Shown here: piece by piece, positions 19,848-26,290 of the stretch | How the letters are laid out: every line of letters starts with the position of its first letter | Position numbering within the stretch: position 1 is the first letter of the stretch | Source of the DNA: Solimonas sp041659605 | GTDB taxonomy: Bacteria > Pseudomonadota > Gammaproteobacteria > Nevskiales > Nevskiaceae | Length of the DNA stretch: 64,000 bases | Direction of reading: 5' to 3' | Assembly (NCBI GenBank): GCA_041659605.1 | Contig: JBAZXW010000015.1 | Span: forward strand, 1 to 64,000 | The notes under the pieces: generated by a model | Told to the model about the DNA's origin: nothing | The model's database searches: none | Seen by the model: only the letters and a program-made list of their open reading frames with translations | Translations under genes and position numbers: made by a program

Positions 19848-19877
19848 AGGCGCGTCGGTCAACCGACCGGCGCGCCT
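19848..19877. terminator. Hairpin between convergent genes
   Basis: Arms AGGCGCG and CGCGCCT with an inner CGGTC/GACCG stem lie between the OmpA-family gene and the convergent small gene. There is no T-run on either side, so termination activity is uncertain. Confidence 0.4.
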
Positions 19878-19892
19878 CGGTACCGGCGAAGC

Positions 19893-20075
19893 TCAGCGCT
19901 CCTTCAAGTCGTCTTCGGCCTTGTCGCGGGCATCCTGCTCGGCAGAGCGCGCACGGGTCCGCTCGATCGCAGTCGCCGCCTGCTGCTCGCTGTCATACGG
20001 CCCGAGCCGGTTCGCACTCCTGCAGCCTTCGTCCTGCTCGGTTCGCTTGTGCTCCAGGCACCACCACCAGGTCAT
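19893..20075 (-). CDS. Small conserved hypothetical protein
   Basis: A 60-residue protein, MTWWWCLEHKRTE then a Cys and RLGPYDSEQQA, followed by a charged alpha-helical tail. Short proteins with this W-C-L-x-H ... RLGPY layout are known as uncharacterised families; the tail looks like a single coiled helix. The ATG has a GGAG site upstream. No function is proposed. Confidence 0.6.
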   Translation of the reverse strand: MTWWWCLEHKRTEQDEGCRSANRLGPYDSEQQAATAIERTRARSAEQDARDKAEDDLKER

Positions 20076-20175
20076 GTCCGAACTCCGTTTCCCGGGGCGA
20101 TCAGGATAGATGATCACGGCCTGACAGCAAGATTGATTCGCTGGGCTGAGCCGGCCGGCAGTCGCGCCGTGATTT

Positions 20176-20685
20176 TCAGATGAGCTGCAGATCCTGGCCG
20201 ACCACGCGGACCTTGCTGCCGACGCCGATACCGTTGAGCGCCGCGATGTCCAGCGTGCGGAGTCCCCCGGTTTCCATGGCGACGTTTACGCGGTAGTACT
20301 CGTTCCCCTGGATGCGCCGCTCGATCTGGTGGCCGGTGATCGCGCCGCCGATTGCGCCGGCTGCCGTCGCGGCGTCGTTGCCGCGACCTCCACCGATCTG
20401 ATGGCCGATGACGCCGCCGACCAGCGCGCCCATGACCGCGCCTGCGCCACTGGCGTCGCCCTTGACCTTGAGCGTTTCGATTGCGCTCACGGTGCCGCAG
20501 TCGCTGCACTCGCGGCGCGCCACTGGCGCCGGCGTTGCAGAGACCGCCCGCGCCGCGGTGGTGTCCGACCGATCGGCACCTGCATTGCTGCCGCAGGCAC
20601 TCACTGCAGCGACGACCAACAGCGCGGCCGGCAGTCTGAATCCGGTCTGCGCACGTGTGTTCGGGAGATGTGATTCGATGTTCAT
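20176..20685 (-). CDS. Glycine-zipper outer-membrane lipoprotein (SlyB/Pcp-like)
   Basis: A 169-residue lipoprotein with signal MNIESHLPN...VVAAVSAC, a CSDC motif near residue 57 (perhaps a disulfide), and a glycine-zipper 2TM domain: GAGAVMGALVGGVIGHQIGGG and AGAIGGAITGHQIERRI. The C-terminal part ends in GSKVRVVGQDLQLI, as in SlyB/Pcp-type envelope proteins. The in-frame region upstream of 20685 lacks homology and a signal peptide at its start. Confidence 0.85.
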   Translation of the reverse strand: MNIESHLPNTRAQTGFRLPAALLVVAAVSACGSNAGADRSDTTAARAVSATPAPVARRECSDCGTVSAIETLKVKGDASGAGAVMGALVGGVIGHQIGGGRGNDAATAAGAIGGAITGHQIERRIQGNEYYRVNVAMETGGLRTLDIAALNGIGVGSKVRVVGQDLQLI

Positions 20686-20842
20686 GGCGATTCCAGGCAA
20701 GTGGCGGAGAGCCGATGCTGCGCGCTGCAGGCGCTGACGTCTGTACGCCATGGCGATTAGACAAAAGGGCGCCACATCGGAGTCGATACCGCGGGTGATT
20801 GTGTTCGGCGCAAGCGGCGCGCATCTCAGTGCGAACGGCGCC

Positions 20843-20882
20843 AAAGAAAAACCCGCAAGGCCGGATCTGGGCGCTTACGGGT
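20843..20882 (-). terminator. Rho-independent terminator
   Basis: On the minus strand, arms ACCCGTAAG and CTTGCGGGT are followed by TTTTTCTTT. It lies about 165 bases past the stop of the lipoprotein gene at 21052, the nearest upstream gene on this strand. Confidence 0.7.
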
Positions 20883-21010
20883 CAATCTCGAATCCGCGTG
20901 AGCAGCCACGTCCCGGGGGGTGAGACGGCTGGCGCTATGGGGGAGAGATGCGGATTCGAGGGGACAGCTTGCTACGACGAGTACGCTACGCCCAATGGGC
21001 CGGTCAGACT

Positions 21011-21053
21011 GTTCGGTAGCGCACGGATAACTGTTCGTTCATCGCTCACCGTC
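21011..21053 (+). promoter_or_regulatory. Orphan copy of the dyad promoter element
   Basis: GTTCG-GTAG-CGCAC, then GGAT, 18 bases, then CACCGTC. The spacing is the same as at the other sites, but it points rightward into the antisense strand of the lipoprotein gene at 21052-21654. No plus-strand gene follows. Confidence 0.4.
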
Positions 21054-21654
21054 AGGGATTCGTATTGTTCTTGAAGTGTTCGCGGTTGAGCAGGTCCATC
21101 ACACTCCCCTGGAGGTCCTGGTATTGCTTCTCACACGACCGCAGGAACTTTGCCAGGCCCGGATCCGGCTCTTCCTCGGCCATGACCCGGCACAAGTGAC
21201 TTTCGTGGTCGAGCGCTGCAGCCATGCTGATGAGCATCGTGCGTTCGTACTCCAGGCGGCTGTGACCGCCGAGCGGAAAAAAGCGGATCACGCGGTCCTT
21301 GGCGATGGCAAAGCGCTTGCGCCGTTCTATCTCGGGCATCGGCGTGAGATCGATGCGCACGCCGGGATAGTCGCGAGCGATCCGCTCGAGGTCGGCTTTC
21401 AGCGCCTCGCCGTAATCGCTGATCCGGGTGATGAGGGCGTTGAACTCCGGCGATTCGACCTTGAGATAGAGCACCAGCTGGACACGATCGATCTTGACTG
21501 CATCGCCATACAGCAAGCTGTAGCCCTCGCTGAGCATCAGGCGCTGCTCGCTCAGTTCGGCGGCCTCGTCGCGATCGGACGCGAACGGATTGCAGCCGGC
21601 AACCGCGACTGCGGACAGCGCCAGGACAACAAGGATCCGGGCAGGCTTTCGCAT
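21052..21654 (-). CDS. Hypothetical lipoprotein
   Basis: A 200-residue protein with a clear lipoprotein signal (MRKPARILVVLALSAVAVAGC). The mature part is charged and mainly helical (LSEQRLMLSEGYSLLYGDA, RISDYGEALKADLERI), with two Cys near the C terminus (SHLCRVM, LRSCEKQ). I do not recognise the family. It follows the BON-domain gene by 31 bases on the same strand and is probably co-transcribed with it. Confidence 0.7.
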   Translation of the reverse strand: MRKPARILVVLALSAVAVAGCNPFASDRDEAAELSEQRLMLSEGYSLLYGDAVKIDRVQLVLYLKVESPEFNALITRISDYGEALKADLERIARDYPGVRIDLTPMPEIERRKRFAIAKDRVIRFFPLGGHSRLEYERTMLISMAAALDHESHLCRVMAEEEPDPGLAKFLRSCEKQYQDLQGSVMDLLNREHFKNNTNP

Positions 21655-21685
21655 CGCGACCTCCCGGATCTCGTCTGCCTGCAGC

Positions 21686-22009
21686 CTACTGCGGGGGCTT
21701 GTGGATCAGGTCGTTCTTTACCTTGCGAACGCCTTCGACACCGGACGCAACCTGCACGGCTTTGTCGATCTGCCACTGCGAGTCGACGAAGCCCGACAGC
21801 TGCACGGTGCCCTCGAAAGTCTTGACCTGGATGTCGAAGGAATTGACGTCCTTCTCCGCCAGCAGCGCCGATTTGACCTTGGTCGTGAGGACCGAGTCGG
21901 AAACGACCTCGCCGCCAGTGCGCTCGTGCCCCTGGTGATGCGCGCAGCCGGTGACGCCCAGGGCGCCGCAGGCGAGCAGTGCGGCGGTTGCAAGTGTTTT
22001 CAGGTTCAT
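21686..22009 (-). CDS. BON-domain lipoprotein
   Basis: A 107-residue periplasmic lipoprotein: signal ending GALGVTGC, then one BON domain (DSVLTTKVKSALLAE, VKTFEGTVQLSGFVDS, GVEGVRKVKNDL). BON domains bind phospholipid surfaces and occur in OsmY/DolP-type envelope stress proteins. The ATG is preceded by CGAGG. CACACCGAT about 40 bases upstream resembles the right half of the recurrent promoter dyad. Confidence 0.85.
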   Translation of the reverse strand: MNLKTLATAALLACGALGVTGCAHHQGHERTGGEVVSDSVLTTKVKSALLAEKDVNSFDIQVKTFEGTVQLSGFVDSQWQIDKAVQVASGVEGVRKVKNDLIHKPPQ

Positions 22010-22085
22010 GACAGACCTCGAGTGTGGTGTGGGTGTCGCGCTTGAATCGGTGTGCGCAAAGAGCAAAGAGCCGATGCAGCCTTGC

Positions 22086-22493
22086 TCAGTTCTTGTGGCC
22101 TTTGTCGTGGCCTTTGCCCTTGTTCTTGCCATTGCCGTGGTCGTCGCCACCGCCATGGCCATGCTGCTTGCGGTAGTGCGGGGTGTAGACGTCGTGATAC
22201 CAGCTGTCTTGAACGAAGTAGACCGGTCGGTCGCAGGCGCCGTAAGCACCGCAATACTGTTTCCAGTTCCCGGACTGATCGGGTGGGACGCGCAGATAGA
22301 TCGGCGGCGCAGCTTGCGGTACCTGCATCACCACGACCGGCTGGCTGTAGACCAGGACCGGCGGTGGTGCGCCGCCGATGTCGATGCGTCCGTAGAAGTT
22401 CGGCTCGCCGATGCTGATGGAGACGCCGACGTCAGCGGCCAACGTCGGCGCGGCGACGAGCATCGTCGCGATCAGGCCCATTAATGTCTTCAT
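22086..22493 (-). CDS. Secreted hypothetical protein with His/Gly/Lys-rich tail
   Basis: A 135-residue protein with a cleavable signal (MKTLMGLIATMLVAAPTLAA) and a start of the mature part (DVGVSISIGEPNFYG) that resembles the divergent YXWGXW protein (DVSISVSIAPPPLPF). A pair of Cys (YCGAYGAC) may form a disulfide. The C-terminal 30 residues are His/Gly/Lys-rich and could bind metal or polyanions. It shares a divergent promoter region with the YXWGXW gene; both carry the dyad element. Confidence 0.7.
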   Translation of the reverse strand: MKTLMGLIATMLVAAPTLAADVGVSISIGEPNFYGRIDIGGAPPPVLVYSQPVVVMQVPQAAPPIYLRVPPDQSGNWKQYCGAYGACDRPVYFVQDSWYHDVYTPHYRKQHGHGGGDDHGNGKNKGKGHDKGHKN

Positions 22494-22548
22494 TGCGGAG
22501 TCTCCGGGTTAGCCTGGCTGTCACGCGTATCGCGTGGCGCCACACCGC

Positions 22549-22592
22549 AACCATAGGAGTGAACCCGGCGCAGCGTCGGTGCGTTGCCGCAC
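22549..22592 (-). promoter_or_regulatory. FNR-spaced dyad promoter, leftward
   Basis: Perfect dyad GTGCG-GCAA-CGCAC, then CGAC, 19 bases, then TATGGTT. The -10-like box is about 55 bases from the ATG at 22493. One of the two best sites in the window. Confidence 0.65.
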
Positions 22593-22630
22593 TTAAATGA
22601 CGGGCCCGGCGGTGCGGCCCGCGCGAGTGG

Positions 22631-22674
22631 GTGCGTTAGCGCACGGACCCGGGAGCTCGGCTACGCCTACTGTT
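22631..22674 (+). promoter_or_regulatory. FNR-spaced dyad promoter, rightward
   Basis: Perfect dyad GTGCG-TTAG-CGCAC, then GGAC, 19 bases, then TACTGTT, about 30 bases before the ATG of the YXWGXW gene. It is divergent from the site at 22549. Confidence 0.65.
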
Positions 22675-22705
22675 AATCACCGTCCTTGGCAAAGGTTTGC
22701 CCGCC

Positions 22706-23896
22706 ATGAAAAAAATCCTGACCTCGCTGGTTCTTTTACTGGGAACCTGTGCTGCCGTACCTGCGGCGCTTGCCGACGTTTCGATCTCGGTCAGCATCGC
22801 CCCACCACCGCTGCCGTTCTATGTGCAACCGGTGGTTCCGGGGGAGAATTTTCTCTGGATGCCCGGTTACTGGGCTTATGACGGCGAGGACTTTTTCTGG
22901 GTGCCCGGCACCTGGGTGCTGGCTCCGCAAAGCGGCTATCTGTGGACGCCGGGCTACTGGGGCTGGCGCCATGGCCGCTATCACTGGCGCCCCGGCTACT
23001 GGGGTCCGTTCGTGGGCTTCTACGGCGGTGTGTATTACGGCTACGGCTATTACGGCTCGGGTTACATGGGCGGCCGCTGGGACGGTGACCGCTTCTACTA
23101 CAACCAGGCCGTCAACAACGTGAATGTCACCTACGTCCACAACACCTACAACGAGACCATCACCAACGTCACGGTCAATCGCGTGAGCTACAACGGCGGT
23201 CAGGGCGGCATCGTGGCGCAGCCGCAGGAGCGCGATCTGCGAGCGGAACGCGAACGATTCCGCGGTGCGACGGACGAGCAGGTCAAGCACGAGCGTGGTG
23301 CGCGCACCCAGCGTGAGCTGCGGATGTCGGTGAACGGCGGCAAGCCGCCGATCGCTGCAACGCCGCGGTCAGGCGCCTTCACCGACCGCGACGCACAACC
23401 GGCCAGAGACGATGCGGCAGAACGGCATGATGGCCGTCAGCGCGATCAAGTCGCACCGGCTGCACCGTCGCGACCCCAGGAACCGGCACGAAAAGAGCGC
23501 GGCGCGCGCGACCGCCCGGCTCCGGTTGCCGAGCCGCAGGAGCGCGAGCGCGGCAAACCTGATCAGCAGCAGCCCCCCCAGCAGCCGCGCGAGCCAGGGC
23601 AGCAGCAGAAGCCCAAGCAGCCGCGCGAGGCAGGGCAGCAGCAGAAGCCCAAACAGCCGCGCGAGCCAGGGCAGCAGCAACGCGGGTCGGGCGAACCCGC
23701 GCAGCAGCAACATCAGCAAACTGAACCTGAGCAGCGGCAACGCGAACAACCACGTGAACAACCACGTGAAGCCGATCAACCACAACGCGAGGGCGCGGGG
23801 CAGGACCGCGAGCCGGGCCCGCCGGCACGCAAACCGAAGCACCCGAATTCAAAGGACCGGGACAAGGACTCCGCGCCGGGCGAGACGACGCCCTGA
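22706..23896 (+). CDS. YXWGXW-repeat secreted protein with disordered tail
   Basis: A 396-residue secreted protein. After the signal (MKKILTSLVLLLGTCAAVPAALA) come YXWGXW-type repeats (FLWMPGYWAYDGEDFFWVPG, GYLWTPGYWGWRHG, YHWRPGYWGP), a Tyr/Gly-rich patch and an Asn-rich segment. From about residue 160 the chain is charged and disordered, with 12-residue repeats of QPREPGQQQKPK type. The family is of unknown function and recurs in envelope-stress loci. The ATG at 22706 begins a normal signal peptide. Confidence 0.85.
   Translation: MKKILTSLVLLLGTCAAVPAALADVSISVSIAPPPLPFYVQPVVPGENFLWMPGYWAYDGEDFFWVPGTWVLAPQSGYLWTPGYWGWRHGRYHWRPGYWGPFVGFYGGVYYGYGYYGSGYMGGRWDGDRFYYNQAVNNVNVTYVHNTYNETITNVTVNRVSYNGGQGGIVAQPQERDLRAERERFRGATDEQVKHERGARTQRELRMSVNGGKPPIAATPRSGAFTDRDAQPARDDAAERHDGRQRDQVAPAAPSRPQEPARKERGARDRPAPVAEPQERERGKPDQQQPPQQPREPGQQQKPKQPREAGQQQKPKQPREPGQQQRGSGEPAQQQHQQTEPEQRQREQPREQPREADQPQREGAGQDREPGPPARKPKHPNSKDRDKDSAPGETTP
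23582..23689 (+). repeat. 36-bp tandem repeat in the YXWGXW gene
   Basis: Three head-to-tail 36-base units beginning CAGCCGCGCGAG at 23582, 23618 and 23654; the last is diverged at its end. They encode 12-residue Gln/Pro/Lys-rich units in frame, so copy number can change without frameshift. Confidence 0.75.
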
Positions 23897-23937
23897 CGAG
23901 GAAGAACGGGCGGTCGCGACGAGGCGCTGGGCCGCAG

Positions 23938-25329
23938 CTACAGCCAGTACGCGCCCAGACGCGCCGCCCACTCCATGACCCGGACCCGCAATCCGCGGTG
24001 CCGCCAATGTTCGAGGGTGATGGTCTCGGACTGCGCCAGATCCGCTTCGAACATCGCTTCCATCTGCGCGGCGAAGCCGCGACCCAGGATCACCGCGTTG
24101 ATTTCGTTGTTGTGCAGGAAGCTGCGCCAGTCCAGGTTGGTCGAACCGATCGTGGACCAGACGCCATCGATGCAGGCGGTTTTCGCGTGCATGACCGCAC
24201 TGCGCCGTTCGTGGATTGTTACGCCGGCGCGCAGCAGTTCGGTGTAGTGCGACCGGCCCAGGTGGAAGATCGGCCATGAGTCCGAGTAGCTGGGCAGAAC
24301 CAGCGCGACGTCGACGCCGCGCGCGGCGGCATCGGTCAAGGCCTTGAGCAACTGCTCGTCTGGCGCAAAGTAGGCGATGGTGAGATGCACCTCTCGCTCC
24401 GCCTGGCTGATCGCCGACATCAGCGTGAGGTAGATCAGGCTGTGCGGGTCGGACGAGGTGCTGCCGATCGCACGGACAATCTCGTCGCCCTGGGCCGCGA
24501 GCTTCGGGAAGTAGTCCCGGGGCGCAAGCGGCTCGCCCTTCTGTTGCGTCCAGGTGTCGATGAAAAGCTTCTGGAACTCGGCGACGACCGGTCCCTCGAT
24601 ACGGATGTGCGTGTCGCGCCATCCCGTTCCAGTCTGGTCGGCATCGCGCCGGCCGCGCTTGCGCGGCGTGCTGCCGTAGGTATCGCTGATGTTGATGCCA
24701 CCGGTGAACGCGATACGGCCGTCGATCACCAGCTGGCGGCGGTGATCCCGGTTGTTGAGCAACCATCCGCGCTTGTTGCCGATCATCGGGTTCACCGGGT
24801 TGAATTCGAGCAGCTGGATGCCGCCACTGCGCAGCCGCTCGAAGAACGCCGCCGGCGTCGTCAGCGTGCCGACACTGTCGTAGATCACGTTGACCTGGAC
24901 GCCGGCGGCCTGCCGTTCGAGCAGCAACTCGGAGAACTGATTGCCGGCCTCGTCGTCGTCGAAGATGTAGGTCTCCAGGTTGATATGGTCGCGGGCAGCG
25001 CGGATCGCCGCGAACATCGCCGCGTAGGTGTCCGGACCGTTCTGCAGCAGGGTGAGCTTGTTGCCCAGCACCAGGGGACTGCCGACGTTGACGGCTTGCT
25101 CGTAGGCCAGATGCTTCTGCAGCAGGTCGGAATCACCGCCGCGGCCCTCGATGCGATCGAGGATCGCCGTGCCGCGGGCCGCCGAGACCGGACCCTGCGC
25201 GCCCTCGAACTCGACCCGTTGCGCGTGCGGTGCCGCCCGATCTTTCGCGGCGTCCGGCAGGGAGGCGCAGCCCTGCAGGCACAGCAGCACGACCGCGAGG
25301 AATGCTGCGCGCTGCGCCGGGACCGTCAC
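23938..25329 (-). CDS. Phospholipase D/cardiolipin synthase-like lipoprotein
   Basis: About 463 residues. The GTG at 25329 is preceded by AAGGAG and gives a short lipoprotein signal (TVPAQRAAFLAVVLLCLQGC), better than the ATG at 25371. Two PLD domains follow. The second has a full HKD motif (HAKTACID then GSTNLDWRS); the first reads HRRQLVID, so the Lys is Arg, though GGINIS follows normally. This is the cardiolipin-synthase ClsC/PLD type but lipid-anchored. Activity may be altered by the Lys-to-Arg change. Confidence 0.87.
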   Translation of the reverse strand: MTVPAQRAAFLAVVLLCLQGCASLPDAAKDRAAPHAQRVEFEGAQGPVSAARGTAILDRIEGRGGDSDLLQKHLAYEQAVNVGSPLVLGNKLTLLQNGPDTYAAMFAAIRAARDHINLETYIFDDDEAGNQFSELLLERQAAGVQVNVIYDSVGTLTTPAAFFERLRSGGIQLLEFNPVNPMIGNKRGWLLNNRDHRRQLVIDGRIAFTGGINISDTYGSTPRKRGRRDADQTGTGWRDTHIRIEGPVVAEFQKLFIDTWTQQKGEPLAPRDYFPKLAAQGDEIVRAIGSTSSDPHSLIYLTLMSAISQAEREVHLTIAYFAPDEQLLKALTDAAARGVDVALVLPSYSDSWPIFHLGRSHYTELLRAGVTIHERRSAVMHAKTACIDGVWSTIGSTNLDWRSFLHNNEINAVILGRGFAAQMEAMFEADLAQSETITLEHWRHRGLRVRVMEWAARLGAYWL

Positions 25330-25377
25330 CGGACTCCTTCTCTCAAACAAGACCTCGCCCGCTTTCGTCATGCCGTC

Positions 25378-25421
25378 GTAGGGCGGGCCATGCCCGCCGC
25401 GGCGGCCACGGGCCGCCCTAC
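25378..25421. repeat. Palindromic intergenic repeat
   Basis: Arms GTAGGGCGG and CCGCCCTAC enclose an inner GGGCGGGC/GCCCGCC dyad. It lies in the gap between the PLA2-like and PLD-like genes. A related motif (GGGCGGACCATGCCCGC) occurs near 26093. Confidence 0.65.
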
Positions 25422-25471
25422 GGTCGTTGGCTGCACGACCGCGCGCCGCAACTGCGGGGCGGTGACTTCCA

Positions 25472-25984
25472 TCACGGTCTTTCGCAGGATGGCTCAAGGA
25501 AGTTCACCAGGTAGGGGGCGAGCAATTCGTCGGCCCGCTGTTGCTCGTCGGGGCTGAGCGGCGCGTAGCCGCGACCATAGCCCCAGCCGTAGCCCCAGCG
25601 GAACCCGGTCGGGAACAGCGGCAGCCCGCCGATGCGGACGCCGCGATACATCCAGTCGGCCAGCGTCGGCCTGCCGGTCCGCGCCAGCACGCAATCGCGC
25701 AACGCAGTATCGGCATCGCGGCGCTCGTGCGCCGTGCCGCCACGCCAGTACGCCATGTCGTGACTCCGGCAGCAGTCGGACCAGCGCAGCGGATCCTCGG
25801 TATCGCCGTCGGGAAAGAGACTGCAGCCATCGCTCGTGAACGGACGCAGCACTCGGGGCGACGCGCATCCACCCAGCAGCAGTGCGGCCGCCAGTGCCGC
25901 AGCGGTGAGGGTCGCGTCGCCGAGTCGCCAAAGCCGCGACCGACGGCGGGCGTCCTGCCCTCGCGTGCCGGTGCGGTCGCACAT
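25472..25984 (-). CDS. Phospholipase A2-like lipoprotein
   Basis: About 170 residues: an Arg-rich n-region, a hydrophobic stretch ending in LLLGGC (lipobox), then DGCSLFPDGD and CCRSHDMAYWRGG. The CCxxHDxxY pattern is the catalytic signature of the phospholipase A2 superfamily, with a Gly/Asp-rich possible calcium loop just before it. The C-terminal part is Tyr/Gly-rich. The start is uncertain (ATG at 25984 or 26056; neither has a clear ribosome-binding site). It precedes the PLD-like gene on the same strand, so two phospholipase-like lipoproteins may be made together. Confidence 0.7.
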   Translation of the reverse strand: MCDRTGTRGQDARRRSRLWRLGDATLTAAALAAALLLGGCASPRVLRPFTSDGCSLFPDGDTEDPLRWSDCCRSHDMAYWRGGTAHERRDADTALRDCVLARTGRPTLADWMYRGVRIGGLPLFPTGFRWGYGWGYGRGYAPLSPDEQQRADELLAPYLVNFLEPSCERP

Positions 25985-26290
25985 GGAAACGAAACCGGCG
26001 ACGAACGCAAGGCGACAGCGCACGACCTTGAGCGAATTGCGGGCGGCTTCCTGCATATGCGGCCAAGCCTACAGGGTCGGGGGCCGCCGTTGTGGGCGGA
26101 CCATGCCCGCGATTGCGGCGATCGCAACACCTCTGCGCTTCAGTTAGTTCGCCACCGCACTGAAATGCGTGCGGGCGAGGGTGATGCTCTCAGTCTGCGC
26201 CGCATCGGCACGGCGTCGATCACGCGCGTTGTCAAGCATCGCCGCGAAGCGACGCCCGTCGGGGCCGCCAGGCATTGAACGGAGCACACC
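25985..26290. other. Intergenic region, divergent promoters
   Basis: No gene is seen. It holds a copy of the GGGCGGACCATGCCCGC motif (about 26093) and at 26147-26160 a partial dyad GTTCG-CCAC-CGCAC followed by TGAA, a weaker version of the recurrent promoter element, pointing to the FecR/DUF6600 gene. Confidence 0.4.

Noticed and set aside
23582..23689. CRISPR-like array
   Set aside because: The 36-base units are head to tail with no spacers and are in frame within a coding region.
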